The translations under genes and the position numbers were made by a program. From assembly GCF_024529975.1 (NCBI RefSeq), contig NZ_AP024897.1, positions 3,286,001 to 3,350,000 on the forward strand: DNA of 64,000 nucleotides. Reading direction: 5' to 3'. The notes beneath the pieces were generated by a model. That model made no database searches and was not told the DNA's origin. It was given only the letters and a program-made list of their open reading frames with translations. Of this stretch, positions 34,189 to 44,997 are shown piece after piece; position 1 is the first letter of the stretch; every line of letters begins with the position of its first letter. Origin of the DNA: Vibrio quintilis. GTDB taxonomy: Bacteria > Pseudomonadota > Gammaproteobacteria > Enterobacterales > Vibrionaceae.

Positions 34189-35508
34189 TCATATCCTATC
34201 TGTTTTCCAGATAAGATCACAACCTGATCCGGTAAAATCCCGGTCAACAAACAACCGGGCAATTGCAACAACCTGCTCTCCGGCCATTAATATCGGCATC
34301 CGACGTCGCTGCCATACAGGTACCCGGTATTCCTGAAAAAGTTTTTTTAACTTCGTGCTTCCGCACCGCCCAACCGGACAAGCAGACAACCCCTGAGGAT
34401 TAAAGCTGATTTTCAGAGACATCCCTACCAGCTTTTCTCTGCTCAACGCACCTTCATCACACTCCCTGAGTGTGATCAAACCTAATTGATCCGGTAGTTC
34501 AAGCGACTGATTGAATGAAATATCCTGCTGCCATTCCGATACATCTTCCACTGGAGAGACACAATAAAGTTTCCCGGCAAAACGCCGAATCGTACGATGA
34601 CCTAAATTTAAATGCGGATCTGCATCCTCTTTTGCCTGTATCACCTGATGATAAAGCGCCAGTAACTGAAGACGGGAAGGCATCAAAACATCACAACGAC
34701 TCAGCCACATTCGCAACACTCGTCTGCAAACGGCTTCACTGAATGACAGCAATACAGAAACAGACAGACTGCCATCAGAAAGCATTGCGAAATCAAGCTG
34801 TTGTTCTAATAACTCATCAAGCAATGCTTCCTGTTCCGCACACAACTCTGCACTTCGCTGAACCGCAGCTGGCAGTTCAGGCCAGCGCTGCATCAAAACC
34901 GGCGAAATTTTGTGACGGATAAAATTCCGGTCAAAGTGAATATCCTGATTACTTTCATCTTCAACCCAATCCAGCTGATAGCGCTCAGCAAATGCTTCTA
35001 TTTCAGGCCGGGATAGTTTCAATAGTGGGCGAAGCAATTTTCCTGCACCGAATTCAGCGACTTCTCCCATCGATGACAGTCCTTTAGGTCCGCTGCCCCG
35101 CTTCAAAGCCAGCAAAAAAGTTTCTACCTGATCATAGCTATGCTGCCCTGTCAGCAGGACATCATTTGCCCCAACATAGTGCTGCAATGCCTCATATCGG
35201 GCCTGACGGGCTATCGATTCAAGCCCGCCTTTCGCATGTCTGTCCAGTGAGACCGGATGCAACTGAAAAGGTATGCCAACATCTTTACACCACTGTCGGC
35301 ATTGTTCCGCCCACAAGTCGGCATGAGCGCTCAAACCATGGTGAATATGGACCGCTGCGGCTTCCCGGCCTGTTTCCCGGATAAAGCGTGACAACAGATG
35401 CAACATCACCCGGGAATCTATGCCGCCACTCAAAGCCAGGACAAGACGAGATTGTTCGCTACTGTTACAGTGCAAAACCCGGGAAAATTGTTCATAAACA
35501 GAGGACAT
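34189..35508 (-). CDS. tilS: tRNA(Ile)-lysidine synthase
   Basis: The enzyme converts C34 of the CAU-anticodon tRNA-Ile to lysidine, so that the tRNA reads AUA and is charged with isoleucine. It has 439 residues with the N-type ATP pyrophosphatase P-loop LALSGGIDSRVMLHLL at about 24-39, HIHHGLSAHADLWAEQC, LLTGQHSYDQVETFLL and WVEDESNQD. The TilS substrate-binding and C-terminal domains follow (GGSTKLKKLFQEYRVPVWQR-type end). It follows accA, separated by a terminator, as in E. coli. Confidence 0.95.
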   Translation of the reverse strand: MSSVYEQFSRVLHCNSSEQSRLVLALSGGIDSRVMLHLLSRFIRETGREAAAVHIHHGLSAHADLWAEQCRQWCKDVGIPFQLHPVSLDRHAKGGLESIARQARYEALQHYVGANDVLLTGQHSYDQVETFLLALKRGSGPKGLSSMGEVAEFGAGKLLRPLLKLSRPEIEAFAERYQLDWVEDESNQDIHFDRNFIRHKISPVLMQRWPELPAAVQRSAELCAEQEALLDELLEQQLDFAMLSDGSLSVSVLLSFSEAVCRRVLRMWLSRCDVLMPSRLQLLALYHQVIQAKEDADPHLNLGHRTIRRFAGKLYCVSPVEDVSEWQQDISFNQSLELPDQLGLITLRECDEGALSREKLVGMSLKISFNPQGLSACPVGRCGSTKLKKLFQEYRVPVWQRRRMPILMAGEQVVAIARLFVDRDFTGSGCDLIWKTDRI

Positions 35509-35575
35509 AACGACTCATTTCAATTCATATGCGAATAACCAGATTTATCGTAATCGATTCCGGTCCCGGAATGAA

Positions 35576-35599
35576 AGAGGGAAGCAACTGCTTCCCTCT
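35576..35599 (-). terminator. Terminator of accA
   Basis: AGAGGGAAGCA-gt-TGCTTCCCTCT on the minus strand is a perfect 11-bp stem followed by TTCATTCC. It separates accA from tilS. Confidence 0.7.
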
Positions 35600-35628
35600 G
35601 ATAACCTGCAATAAAAAACAATTGATGA

Positions 35629-36585
35629 TCAGCAGTATCCATAGCTCATCAAACGATGGTAACGGCGATCTAACAATGAATCTGAATCCATATTTTCAAT
35701 ATCAGCCAGTTGCTTGAGTAACGTCTCCTTAATATTTTGAGACATCAGTTCCGGCTGTCGGTGCGCACCACCTAATGGTTCTTCAATTACTTCATCGATT
35801 AATTCAAGCTCTTTCAGGCGCGTAGCTGTCAGGCCCATCGCTTCAGCGGCCTGAGGGGCTTTATTTGAATCACGCCAGAGAATCGACGCACACCCCTCAG
35901 GAGAGATGACCGCATAAGTAGAATATTGCAGCATATTGACGAAATCGCCAACACCAATCGCCAGTGCACCACCAGAACCACCTTCACCGATCACATTACA
36001 TATAATCGGCACTTTCAATCCTGACATCACTTTGAGGTTTGTCGCGATGGCTTCTGACTGCCCTCTTTCTTCTGCTCCCACGCCCGGATACGCACCGGCT
36101 GTATCAATAAATGTAATGACAGGCATATTAAATCGTTCTGCCATTTCCATCAGACGCAATGCTTTACGATAACCTTCAGGCTTCGGCATACCAAAGTTCC
36201 GAATCACTTTATCCCGGGTCTCACGACCTTTCTGGTGACCAATCACCATCACCGGGCGGCCATCTAAGCGTGCAATACCAGCAACGATCGCTTTATCATC
36301 AGCAAAAGCACGATCACCTGCCAGCTCATCAAAATCAGTGAAAATATGCTGAATATAATCCAGTGTATATGGACGTTGAGGATGACGGGCCAGCTGAGCG
36401 ACCTGCCATGCGCCAAGATCGCTGAAAATTTTCTTTTTCAGCTCAAGGCTTTTCTTTTCCAGTTGTTCGATTTCTTTATCCAAATCTACCGAAGAATTAC
36501 CGTGGCGGGAAACGTCACGTAAAGCTTCAATTTTGGCTTCAAGTTCAACGATGGGCTTTTCAAATTCTAGAAAATTCGGGCTCAT
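35629..36585 (-). CDS. accA: Acetyl-CoA carboxylase, carboxyltransferase alpha subunit
   Basis: Together with AccD this subunit transfers CO2 from biotin to acetyl-CoA, the first committed step of fatty acid synthesis. The 318-residue protein shows the family start [26 protein letters not shown], the crotonase-fold core ([50 protein letters not shown]) and a conserved C-terminal [10 protein letters not shown]. It lies 43 bases behind dnaE, the classical dnaE-accA order, and is ended by its own terminator. Confidence 0.97.
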   Translation of the reverse strand: MSPNFLEFEKPIVELEAKIEALRDVSRHGNSSVDLDKEIEQLEKKSLELKKKIFSDLGAWQVAQLARHPQRPYTLDYIQHIFTDFDELAGDRAFADDKAIVAGIARLDGRPVMVIGHQKGRETRDKVIRNFGMPKPEGYRKALRLMEMAERFNMPVITFIDTAGAYPGVGAEERGQSEAIATNLKVMSGLKVPIICNVIGEGGSGGALAIGVGDFVNMLQYSTYAVISPEGCASILWRDSNKAPQAAEAMGLTATRLKELELIDEVIEEPLGGAHRQPELMSQNIKETLLKQLADIENMDSDSLLDRRYHRLMSYGYC

Positions 36586-36628
36586 TTACTGATCCTTCTT
36601 GATTCAACTTTTCATAAAAAGCTGAATT

Positions 36629-39600
36629 TTAGTTAAATTCCAGTTCTACCTGACCGGAGCCAAGTAACTGTGTTAATTCGTCTAATAATGTATCATTTGG
36701 GGTGATACGCCATTCAGTACCCAGTGTTAGCCTGCCTCTGGCATCGGAGCGTTGATAATAAATATGTACGGGCACACTCCCGGCTCTGTATGGTTCCAGT
36801 ATATGGGTAAAACGCTCAAAAAACGCTTCATCAACCTGGGCCTGCTCTATGGACAGAGATAAACTTTTCGCATACTTTTCTCTGACAGTATCTAAGTCCA
36901 TCATTTCACGAACAGTCATTTTAAATCCGCCGTTGAAGTCATCAAAGCTGACCTGTCCGCTTAAAACCACAATTTTGTCTTTTTCCAGTAAGTCAGCATA
37001 CCTTTCAAGGGCATCAGAAAACAACATAGCATCCAGACGTCCGGACCGATCATCCAGGGTTAAAATTCCAATTCTGTTACCGCGCTTCGTTGTCATCACC
37101 TTAGCTGAGATCACTAATCCGGCGACCATTAGCGACTGATCCCGCCTGGTTGGCGCAACATCTTTTAACCGACAATCAATATAATGGTTCAGTTCCTTCA
37201 GATATGCATTCACCGGGTGTCCGGTTAAATACAGCCCCAGTGTTTCACGCTCCCCTTCAAGCCAGACCTTTTCCGGCCATGGGGAGACCTGCGTATATCT
37301 CTGTTCCACAGCTTCCGGCGCTTCAGTCAAAACGCCAAACATATCCGTCTGACCAAATGACTCCGCCTGTTTATGCTGACTGGCAGCTTTCACAGCATCA
37401 TCCAGAGAAGCCATCATTGCAGCTCGGTGAGGACCCAACCGATCTAACGCACCAGCATAAATTAATTTTTCAATTACCCGCTTATTCACGCGTTTTAAGT
37501 CAACACGGGCACAAAAATCAAACAAGTCCTTAAAGTGACCACCGGCATGACGCGCTTCCAGTATGGCATCAATCGGCCCTTCCCCCACACCTTTAATCGC
37601 ACCAATACCGTATACAATAGAACCGTTCTCATCAACATTAAAACGATACAGACCAACATTGATATCAGGCGGTGATACCTTCAGGTTCATCCGGATACAC
37701 TCATCGACCAGTCCGACAACCTTCTCTGTATTGTCCATATCAGCAGTCATAACCGCCGCCATAAACTCAGCCGGATAATGCGTTTTCAGCCACAATGTCT
37801 GATAAGAAACCAAAGCATAAGCAGCAGAGTGAGATTTGTTAAAGCCGTAACCTGCAAACTTCTCTACCAGATCGAAGATCTTCATCGACAGTTCGCCGTC
37901 AACGCCGTTCTTAATCGAACCTTCTTCGAAAACAGCCCGCTGCTTGGCCATCTCTTCCGGCTTTTTCTTACCCATCGCCCGGCGGAGCATATCCGCACCG
38001 CCCAGGGTATATCCCGCCAGTACCTGAGCAATCTGCATGACCTGCTCCTGATACAGGATGATCCCGTAGGTCGGGTCAAGAATCTCTTTCAGGGATTCGT
38101 GCTGCCATTTTTCATCCGGATAAGAGATCGGCTCCCGGCCATGTTTCCGGTCAATAAAGTTATCAACCATGCCTGACTGAAGCGGTCCCGGACGGAACAA
38201 TGCCACCAAAGCGACAATATCTTCAAAGCAGTCCGGCTGCAGTCGCTTGATCAGGTCTTTCATCCCTCTTGATTCAAGCTGGAACACCGCGGTTGTTTCA
38301 GAATTTTGCAGTACCCGGAAAGAAGCAGCATCATCTAATGGAATCGATTCAATCCGCAAAGGCACTTCACCTGATTTCTCCCGCCGGGGATTAATCAGCC
38401 CAAGTGCCCAGTCAATAATGGTCAGTGTCCGGAGGCCCAAAAAGTCAAACTTGACCAAACCGGCTGTTTCTACATCATTTTTATCAAACTGAGTGACCGG
38501 ATGATGACCTTCAGGATCACAATAGATGGGAGCAAAGTCAGTAATTGCGGTCGGAGAAATAACCACGCCACCAGCATGCTTACCGGCATTTCGGGTACAT
38601 CCTTCCAAAATCCGGCATTTATCAATCAGTTCCTTTACTTCCTCATCCGTATCGTAAAGTTCCTGTAATGCTGGCTCTGCTTTAAAGGCTTTTTCAAGCG
38701 TCATTCCCGGATCGGGCGGGACCAGTTTTGAAATACGATCAACGAACCCAAAAGGATGTCCTAATACCCGGCCCACATCCCGGATAACAGCCTTGGCTGC
38801 CATCGTTCCGAAGGTAATGATCTGGGAGACAGCATCCCGGCCATACATTTCGGCCACATGATCAATCACCTGATCCCGTTTATCCATACAAAAGTCGACA
38901 TCAAAGTCCGGCATGGATACCCGCTCCGGGTTCAGGAAACGTTCAAACAGCAAATCATATTCTAACGGGTCAAGATCAGTGATTTTCAGTGCGTATGCCA
39001 CCAGAGAGCCGGCACCAGACCCTCGTCCGGGACCGACGGGAATATCATTATCTTTGGACCACTGGATAAACTCCATTACGATCAGAAAGTATCCGGGGAA
39101 TCCCATCTGGTTAATCACATCCAGCTCAATCTGCAAACGCTCATCATATTCAGGACGTTTTTCCTGACGAACCTCAGGCTCAGGAAATAAAAACTCAAGA
39201 CGTTCTTCTAAACCTTCCTGAGACTTTTTAATCAGAAAGTCTTCAATTTTCATCCCTTCTGTCGGGAAGTTGGGCAGGAAGTATTCCCCCAGACGGACGG
39301 TCACGTTACACCGCTTTGCGATCTCTACACTGTTTGCCAGCGCCTCTGGAAGATCGCGGAACAACTCGCACATTTCTGACTCAGAACGGAGATACTGCTG
39401 TTCACTGTAATTTTTCGGGCGGCGGGGATCTTCCAGTGTGTAACCATCATGAATCGCAACCCGGATTTCATGCGCTTCAAACAGTTCTTTATCGAGAAAT
39501 ACAACATCATTGGTTGCGACAACAGGTAATCCGGCTTTTTCAGCCAGCTCAACGGCAAAATGCAGATAAGTTTCTTCATCCGGCCGGCCGGTCCGGGTCA

Positions 39601-40108
39601 GCTCAAGATAAAACCGGTCCGGGAAATGCGTCTGATAAAACTGAACTTCCTGCTCAACCAGTGCCTTGTTGCCTTTTAATAAAGCACGCCCGATTTCACC
39701 ATCTTTCCCACCCGATAAAACAATCAGTCCGGATGCATGTCTCTCCAGCCATGATTTATCAATCACAGGTTGGTGCTGCACATTGCCACGCTGATAAGCT
39801 TCCGATATCAGCAGGGTCAAATTTTTATAACCTTCATTATTGGCAGCCAACAGAGTAATTCGGGTTAATTCTTCCCCAAACTCCTCAGACTGGAGGGTAA
39901 AATCAGCACCGATAACCGGCTTAATTCCACAATTATGTGCGGTACTGTAATACTTCACTAACCCACAAAGGTTCGTAAAGTCGGTCAACGCCATTGCAGG
40001 CATCCCCATTTCGGCAACCTTTTTTACCAAAGGCGGCACTTTAGACAAACCATCGACCATAGAGAAATCACTATGAACTCTAAGGTGAATAAATTTGGGG
40101 TCTGACAT
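36629..40108 (-). CDS. dnaE: DNA polymerase III alpha subunit
   Basis: DnaE is the polymerase of the replicative holoenzyme. The 1159-residue protein (E. coli 1160) begins with a PHP domain ([16 protein letters not shown]). The C-family palm has the catalytic aspartates in [13 protein letters not shown] (about 400) and [13 protein letters not shown] (about 555). The QTDMFGVL motif near 920 matches the internal sliding-clamp binding site of E. coli (QADMFG). The OB domain and the tau-binding tail follow. Its neighbours rnhB upstream and accA downstream are in the conserved order. Confidence 0.98.
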   Translation of the reverse strand: MSDPKFIHLRVHSDFSMVDGLSKVPPLVKKVAEMGMPAMALTDFTNLCGLVKYYSTAHNCGIKPVIGADFTLQSEEFGEELTRITLLAANNEGYKNLTLLISEAYQRGNVQHQPVIDKSWLERHASGLIVLSGGKDGEIGRALLKGNKALVEQEVQFYQTHFPDRFYLELTRTGRPDEETYLHFAVELAEKAGLPVVATNDVVFLDKELFEAHEIRVAIHDGYTLEDPRRPKNYSEQQYLRSESEMCELFRDLPEALANSVEIAKRCNVTVRLGEYFLPNFPTEGMKIEDFLIKKSQEGLEERLEFLFPEPEVRQEKRPEYDERLQIELDVINQMGFPGYFLIVMEFIQWSKDNDIPVGPGRGSGAGSLVAYALKITDLDPLEYDLLFERFLNPERVSMPDFDVDFCMDKRDQVIDHVAEMYGRDAVSQIITFGTMAAKAVIRDVGRVLGHPFGFVDRISKLVPPDPGMTLEKAFKAEPALQELYDTDEEVKELIDKCRILEGCTRNAGKHAGGVVISPTAITDFAPIYCDPEGHHPVTQFDKNDVETAGLVKFDFLGLRTLTIIDWALGLINPRREKSGEVPLRIESIPLDDAASFRVLQNSETTAVFQLESRGMKDLIKRLQPDCFEDIVALVALFRPGPLQSGMVDNFIDRKHGREPISYPDEKWQHESLKEILDPTYGIILYQEQVMQIAQVLAGYTLGGADMLRRAMGKKKPEEMAKQRAVFEEGSIKNGVDGELSMKIFDLVEKFAGYGFNKSHSAAYALVSYQTLWLKTHYPAEFMAAVMTADMDNTEKVVGLVDECIRMNLKVSPPDINVGLYRFNVDENGSIVYGIGAIKGVGEGPIDAILEARHAGGHFKDLFDFCARVDLKRVNKRVIEKLIYAGALDRLGPHRAAMMASLDDAVKAASQHKQAESFGQTDMFGVLTEAPEAVEQRYTQVSPWPEKVWLEGERETLGLYLTGHPVNAYLKELNHYIDCRLKDVAPTRRDQSLMVAGLVISAKVMTTKRGNRIGILTLDDRSGRLDAMLFSDALERYADLLEKDKIVVLSGQVSFDDFNGGFKMTVREMMDLDTVREKYAKSLSLSIEQAQVDEAFFERFTHILEPYRAGSVPVHIYYQRSDARGRLTLGTEWRITPNDTLLDELTQLLGSGQVELEFN

Positions 40109-40185
40109 GCAATGAAATCCTGGTGGAAGAAAATAAACTAAGGGTGTATTTTACGGAATTATAACCGCAAGTCATCTCCGGATGC

Positions 40186-40821
40186 TCAGTTTTGATCTTG
40201 TGAAGGTTGCCTTTGAGCTAAAACCCGGGCAACAGGCTTAAAACTTTTGCGATGCTGCTCAATCACACCATGTTTCTCAATGGCCGCAAAATGCGCTTTC
40301 GTCGGATAACCTTTATGTTGTGCAAACCCGTACTCAGGATACAGCTGATCAAGCTCATCCATTTCGTGATCCCGAATCACTTTCGCTAAAATCGAAGCCG
40401 CACTAATTTCAGCGACCCGCAGATCTCCTTTAACGACCGCCTGCGCAGGTACAGATAATTCAGGAAGACGATTCCCATCAACCAGCACAAATTCCGGCTT
40501 GATATTCAATCCTTCAACGGCTCTCTGCATTGCCACCATCGTCGCCTGTAAAATATTAAGATGATCGATTTCCCGTGGACTACAGCGGCCGACAGACCAG
40601 GCTATCGCTTTTTGCTGAATTTCAGGGAAAAGGGCCTGGCGTTTCTTGTCTGATATTTTTTTTGAGTCCGTCAATCCTGAGATTGGCTGGTTTGGATCTA
40701 ATATCACAGCAGCGGTGACGACATCGCCAACCAGAGGCCCCCGCCCAACTTCATCAACACCGGCAAAAACCTGATACCCCAGAGGATAATCAAAAGGTTC
40801 ATATTCCGTTTTATTCTTCAT
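40186..40821 (-). CDS. rnhB: Ribonuclease HII
   Basis: The enzyme removes RNA from hybrids and single ribonucleotides from DNA. The 211-residue protein carries [16 protein letters not shown] (Asp-Glu pair), [28 protein letters not shown] (Asp) and [15 protein letters not shown]. Its start overlaps the end of lpxB by 11 bases, so translation is probably coupled. Confidence 0.97.
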   Translation of the reverse strand: MKNKTEYEPFDYPLGYQVFAGVDEVGRGPLVGDVVTAAVILDPNQPISGLTDSKKISDKKRQALFPEIQQKAIAWSVGRCSPREIDHLNILQATMVAMQRAVEGLNIKPEFVLVDGNRLPELSVPAQAVVKGDLRVAEISAASILAKVIRDHEMDELDQLYPEYGFAQHKGYPTKAHFAAIEKHGVIEQHRKSFKPVARVLAQRQPSQDQN

Positions 40822-41974
40822 CGAGTCTCCCGATTAACTTCAGTACAGCCTCTGCTGCCCGCTCATCTGCATTTTTACGGATCAATGTGTGCATCTGTGT
40901 AAAACTCGTCAGCATTGCATGATTATCACTATCCAGAAGACGAGAAACCTCCTGATAAAGATTATCCGGGTTACATGCTTCCAGTAAAAATTCTTTGACG
41001 ATTTCTTCACCGGCCAGAATATTTGGCAAAGAAACAAATTTTGTTTTTACCAGACATTTAGCAATCAGAGCAGTCAGCTTATTCACCCGATAACCCACCA
41101 CCATAGGCCGGTTAACCAGCATACATTCCAGAGCTACTGTCCCGGAAGCCAGCATCACTGCATCAGATGCAGCAATCACATGCCTTGCTGTATCCTGAAC
41201 CAGAATAAAATCGAGTTCAGGTGCCATCTGTTGCCATAAAGCTTCAAATTGTTGCTTTCTTTTATCATTCACAACAGCAACAACAAATCCTAATTCAGGA
41301 TAGCACTTGTGTAACCGCTGACAGGTTTCAATAAAAGACGGCGCTATTTTCTCAAGCTCACTGCCACGACTCCCCGGAAGAACAGCCAGCCAACGTTTGG
41401 TATCATCCAGATTGAGCGAATCCCGGGCTTCCTGTTTATCAGAATGCAATGGAATCGCATCAGCCAGCGTATGACCAACAAATTCGCAAGGAACATTAAA
41501 TCGATCATAAAATTCTTTTTCAAAAGGAAGAAATGCCAGCACCAAATCGGTAGCCCGGGCAATTTTGTGAATTCTCTTCTGGCGCCAGGCCCAGACAGAA
41601 GGACTCACATAATGAACAGTCGGAATACCGGCTGATTTCAGATCATGCTCCAGACGAAGATTAAAATCCGGCGCATCAATACCAATAAAGATATCAGGGC
41701 GATGCGTTGTAAAATATTCAACCAGCTGTGCTTTTACCTTGAATAAACGGGGCAGGCGTCCCAGCACCTCGACAATCCCCATCACAGCCAGTTCTTCAAT
41801 ATCAAACAGAGACTCACACCCCTGCGCTTTCATTTTCGGGCCGCCAATACCAACAAACTGAGCATCAGGTATATGCTGCTTAATTGCTTTGATTAATCCT
41901 TCACCTAAGGTATCACCAGACAGCTCTCCGGCCAGAATTCCAATTTTCAGCGGTTTCTTTTGCTCATTATCCAT
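40811..41974 (-). CDS. lpxB: Lipid-A-disaccharide synthase
   Basis: LpxB joins UDP-2,3-diacylglucosamine and lipid X to the lipid A disaccharide at the inner membrane surface. The GT19 protein has 387 residues, with [17 protein letters not shown] at the start, [42 protein letters not shown] and [13 protein letters not shown] 41974 has GAGGAAG before it; upstream in-frame ATGs have no such site. A hairpin with T-run separates it from lpxA, unlike the tight lpxA-lpxB junction of E. coli. Confidence 0.97.
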   Translation of the reverse strand: MDNEQKKPLKIGILAGELSGDTLGEGLIKAIKQHIPDAQFVGIGGPKMKAQGCESLFDIEELAVMGIVEVLGRLPRLFKVKAQLVEYFTTHRPDIFIGIDAPDFNLRLEHDLKSAGIPTVHYVSPSVWAWRQKRIHKIARATDLVLAFLPFEKEFYDRFNVPCEFVGHTLADAIPLHSDKQEARDSLNLDDTKRWLAVLPGSRGSELEKIAPSFIETCQRLHKCYPELGFVVAVVNDKRKQQFEALWQQMAPELDFILVQDTARHVIAASDAVMLASGTVALECMLVNRPMVVGYRVNKLTALIAKCLVKTKFVSLPNILAGEEIVKEFLLEACNPDNLYQEVSRLLDSDNHAMLTSFTQMHTLIRKNADERAAEAVLKLIGRLDEE

Positions 41975-42046
41975 TAGCTTCCTCATCATGTGTCAGCAAC
42001 CGATGCATGTACAGCGACTAAAATTTTAAAGCACAGTACAAATAAA

Positions 42047-42075
42047 AAAGATCGCTATTTAAAATAACGATCTTT
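42047..42075 (-). terminator. Intrinsic terminator between lpxA and lpxB
   Basis: On the minus strand AAAGATCG-ttattttaaatag-CGATCTTT, with further TATTT/AAATA pairing inside the loop, is followed by TTTATT. It looks like a full terminator inside a gene row that is usually one operon. Confidence 0.7.
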
Positions 42076-42094
42076 CATCCAGGTGTGTCATTTT

Positions 42095-42883
42095 TCAGCG
42101 AATAATGCCACGGGTCGATTTGTCAAAGAAAGACAGAAATGCTTTTACAGCCGGGTTAGCATCAGCTTCTTTTTCAATTTCAGCTTTTGCTTTATCAAGT
42201 GTCAGACCACTTCTGTAAAGCGCTTTATAAGCTCTACGAATTGCGTGAATTTCAGCTTTTTCAAATCCGCGGCGTTTCAAACCCTCAATATTGACACCAA
42301 ATGGCGTGCAATGATTTCCCTGAGCCATAATATATGGCGGCACATCCTGTACGACAATCGAGCCGCCCCCCAGCATCGCATGCTCACCAATGTTACAGAA
42401 TTGATGAACCGCCGCCATTCCACCGACTATAGCGTAATCACCAACTGTGACATGACCGGCTAAGGTCGCATTATTCGCAAAAATACACTTATCACCCACA
42501 ACACAATCATGAGCAACATGCGCATTAATCATAAACAGATTGTCATTTCCAACCTGCGTAATTCCCTGATCCTGAACCGTTCCCCGGTGCATTGTCACAC
42601 TTTCCCGGATCATATTGCGATCACCGATAATTAACCGGGTGTCTTCACCGCGGAACTTCAAATCCTGACAATCTTCACCAATAGAAGCAAACTGGAAAAT
42701 ACGATTATCTTTACCAATCGTTGTCGGGCCTTTCACAACCACATGAGAAAGCAACTCTGTACCTTCACCGATTTCAACTTTGGCATCGACATAACAAAAT
42801 GGCCCAATTTTTACATTTGCGCCAACGACTGCACCATCTTCAATGACTGATGTCGGGTGAATCTGAGCTGTTTCATGAATCAT
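42095..42883 (-). CDS. lpxA: UDP-N-acetylglucosamine acyltransferase
   Basis: LpxA starts lipid A synthesis by adding a 3-hydroxyacyl chain from ACP to UDP-GlcNAc. The 262-residue length equals that of E. coli. It is a left-handed beta-helix of hexapeptide repeats ([20 protein letters not shown]), with the catalytic His in [13 protein letters not shown] and the GLKRRGF C-terminal helical part. ATG 42883 follows the fabZ stop by 1 base, so it is translationally coupled; the longer upstream frame overlaps fabZ and is not used. Confidence 0.97.
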   Translation of the reverse strand: MIHETAQIHPTSVIEDGAVVGANVKIGPFCYVDAKVEIGEGTELLSHVVVKGPTTIGKDNRIFQFASIGEDCQDLKFRGEDTRLIIGDRNMIRESVTMHRGTVQDQGITQVGNDNLFMINAHVAHDCVVGDKCIFANNATLAGHVTVGDYAIVGGMAAVHQFCNIGEHAMLGGGSIVVQDVPPYIMAQGNHCTPFGVNIEGLKRRGFEKAEIHAIRRAYKALYRSGLTLDKAKAEIEKEADANPAVKAFLSFFDKSTRGIIR

Positions 42884-42884
42884 A

Positions 42885-43343
42885 TTAGAATTCTCTGCGA
42901 GCACATTTAAGTTCAGCCGAACAAACGACTTCACCATCAACTTTTGCCACGCCGTTGAAAAGTGCGATACCTCTGCGTTCTTTCAGAAATTCCACCTCAA
43001 CGAACAATTGGTCACCAGGACCTACAGGCTTTCTGAATTTTGCATTATCAATACTTGCAAAATAATATAGCTCATTCTCTTTCGGTGCACCAAAAGTCTT
43101 AAATGCCAACAGGCCGGTAGCCTGAGCCATTGCTTCAAGAATCATGACACCAGGGAAAACAGGAAGCTGAGGGAAATGACCAGTAAACTGAGGCTCATTC
43201 ACCGACACATTTTTCAGACCGATCAAATATTTCCCTTCTTCATAGTCTGTCACACGATCAATAAGCAAAAATGGGTAGCGATGAGGGAGAAGTGATCGAA
43301 TCTCAACAATATCCATCGTTTTCTTTTCAGTAGTCAAAGTCAT
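42885..43343 (-). CDS. fabZ: 3-hydroxyacyl-[ACP] dehydratase FabZ
   Basis: FabZ dehydrates 3-hydroxyacyl-ACP in fatty acid elongation and competes with LpxA and LpxD for the same substrate, which may explain their clustering. The 152-residue hot-dog-fold protein has [14 protein letters not shown], the catalytic His in [13 protein letters not shown] and the catalytic Glu in [14 protein letters not shown] 43343 has AGGAA before it and gives the length expected from E. coli (151). A hairpin separates it from lpxD. Confidence 0.97.
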   Translation of the reverse strand: MTLTTEKKTMDIVEIRSLLPHRYPFLLIDRVTDYEEGKYLIGLKNVSVNEPQFTGHFPQLPVFPGVMILEAMAQATGLLAFKTFGAPKENELYYFASIDNAKFRKPVGPGDQLFVEVEFLKERRGIALFNGVAKVDGEVVCSAELKCARREF

Positions 43344-43383
43344 ATTCCTATTCATCAACATAAATTAGTCCGGCATTATAAAC

Positions 43384-43413
43384 AAAAAAGGCCCGCAGTT
43401 CGCGAGCCTTTTT
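43384..43413. terminator. Terminator between lpxD and fabZ
   Basis: AAAAAAGGC ... GCCTTTTT with an inner GC-rich part (CCGC ... GCGA with one mismatch) forms a stem with T-run on both sides. It lies 16 bases beyond the lpxD stop. Confidence 0.75.
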
Positions 43414-43429
43414 AAATAATGTTGAAATT

Positions 43430-44461
43430 TCACTCAGATTTTTGTTTTAACTGATCTTCCACAGCTTTCAAACGCTTATGCATATCATCAATCCGGTGAA
43501 CTCTGGCGGCCGTCTTGCGCCATTCTTTATTCGGTTGCAGAGGTATGCCCGATGAATAAACACCTTTTTCCGGCAAACTTCTCATCACCATTCCCATCCC
43601 GGTAATTGTGACACCGTCTGCAATCTCAATATGTCCGTTAATCACCACAGCACCACCGATAATACAGTACTTACCAATTTTTGTACTACCCGCAACAATT
43701 GTGCCTCCGGCCATCGCTGTGCCATAGCCGATATGAACATTGTGAGCTATTTGCATCTGGTTATCGAGGATCACGTTATCCTCAATCACAGTATCATCCA
43801 GAGCTCCCCGATCAATGGAAGTACAGGCACCGATTTCAACACGATTGCCGATCCGGACAGTGCCAAGCTGAGGTATTTTTATCCATTCTCCACGCTCGTT
43901 CGCATATCCGAAACCATCAGAACCTATCACAGTATTTGCCTGTACCAGGCAGCTCTCACCAATGATGACATCATGATAAACACTGACATTGGCCCAGAGT
44001 TTGGTTCCTTTGCCGATCGAAGCATTCTTCCCGACAAAACACCCCGCACCAACAGAAACGTTATCTCCCAGTACAACACCAGACTCAATCACACTATTTG
44101 CACCAACAGATACATTTTCACCGAATGACACATCCGGGGCAATCACAGCAGAAGGTGCAATCGTTTCTGCAGGAGGTGGTGTGGTATCTAATGCCTGAGC
44201 AACTTTAGCAAAAGCTACATATGGGTCATCAACCACTAAAACATTTCCCGGGCATAAATCCCGTTGAGAAGACTTCACCATCACCACAGTCGCCTGGCAC
44301 TCATCTAAATGTTTCGCATATTTAGGGTTAGACAAAAATGTCACATCACCTTCTTTAGCCCGATCCATAGGCGCCACAAAAGATACCGTTAACCCGCTGT
44401 CACCAGACAGTTCTCCACCTGTAATTTCTGCAAGTTCACCTAAAGTAATCTTCTTGACCAT
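43430..44461 (-). CDS. lpxD: UDP-3-O-(3-hydroxyacyl)glucosamine N-acyltransferase
   Basis: LpxD adds the second, N-linked 3-hydroxyacyl chain in lipid A synthesis. The 343-residue trimeric enzyme has an N-terminal UMP-binding domain (~1-100), a hexapeptide-repeat beta-helix with [16 protein letters not shown] and the catalytic His in [16 protein letters not shown], and a C-terminal helix ([19 protein letters not shown]). It begins 3 bases after the skp stop. Confidence 0.97.
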   Translation of the reverse strand: MVKKITLGELAEITGGELSGDSGLTVSFVAPMDRAKEGDVTFLSNPKYAKHLDECQATVVMVKSSQRDLCPGNVLVVDDPYVAFAKVAQALDTTPPPAETIAPSAVIAPDVSFGENVSVGANSVIESGVVLGDNVSVGAGCFVGKNASIGKGTKLWANVSVYHDVIIGESCLVQANTVIGSDGFGYANERGEWIKIPQLGTVRIGNRVEIGACTSIDRGALDDTVIEDNVILDNQMQIAHNVHIGYGTAMAGGTIVAGSTKIGKYCIIGGAVVINGHIEIADGVTITGMGMVMRSLPEKGVYSSGIPLQPNKEWRKTAARVHRIDDMHKRLKAVEDQLKQKSE

Positions 44462-44464
44462 AAT

Positions 44465-44989
44465 CTATTTCAACGCTTTGATAACTTTATCTGAAATATC
44501 AAACTCAGGTTTTCCGTACTGCAACATCTGAATATCAATCACCATATCATAGCCATCTTTTTTAGCTACTTTCGCGACCGCATCCTGAATAATACTAAAC
44601 AGTTTACGTTTTTCCTGAGTTTCACGCTTAGCTGAATCTTTATCTAAAGCCTGCGCCTTAATCTTGTACTTACTATCAAGCTGACTGATCTCAATCCGGA
44701 GCTTCTCTACATCATCAGAGCTCATCAGTGCACTATCTCTTTTCAGTTTATCGATTTTACCTTTAGCTTCTTTCTTAATACTTTCCAGTTCATCGGCTTT
44801 ATCTTTGAATTCATGCTTCAATTTTTGTAGTACAACTTCGCGCTGAGGAAGAGACTGAAAAACTTTTGCTGTATTGATATAAGCGATTTTTTGAGCTGCT
44901 TCTGCTGCCGTACTCATAAATGCCATACTGAAGACAACAAAACCAACACTAAGCGCTTTAATCAGATTCTTCACAATATATTTCCTCAT
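44465..44989 (-). CDS. skp: Periplasmic chaperone Skp (OmpH)
   Basis: Skp holds unfolded outer membrane proteins in the periplasm for delivery to the BAM complex. The 174-residue precursor has a signal peptide of about 31 residues (ending AAEA-AQ), a small beta core (KIAYINTAKVFQSLPQRE) and long charged helical arms (KHEFKDKADELESIKKE). It begins 8 bases after bamA, as in all gammaproteobacteria with this cluster. Confidence 0.95.
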   Translation of the reverse strand: MRKYIVKNLIKALSVGFVVFSMAFMSTAAEAAQKIAYINTAKVFQSLPQREVVLQKLKHEFKDKADELESIKKEAKGKIDKLKRDSALMSSDDVEKLRIEISQLDSKYKIKAQALDKDSAKRETQEKRKLFSIIQDAVAKVAKKDGYDMVIDIQMLQYGKPEFDISDKVIKALK

Positions 44990-44997
44990 GTATAAAA

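Noticed and set aside
39316..39858. 180-residue open frame antisense to dnaE
   Set aside because: It is a long shadow frame opposite a well-conserved gene, with no start signal and no family resemblance.
43631..44128. 165-residue open frame antisense to lpxD
   Set aside because: It is a by-product of the hexapeptide repeats of lpxD read on the other strand.
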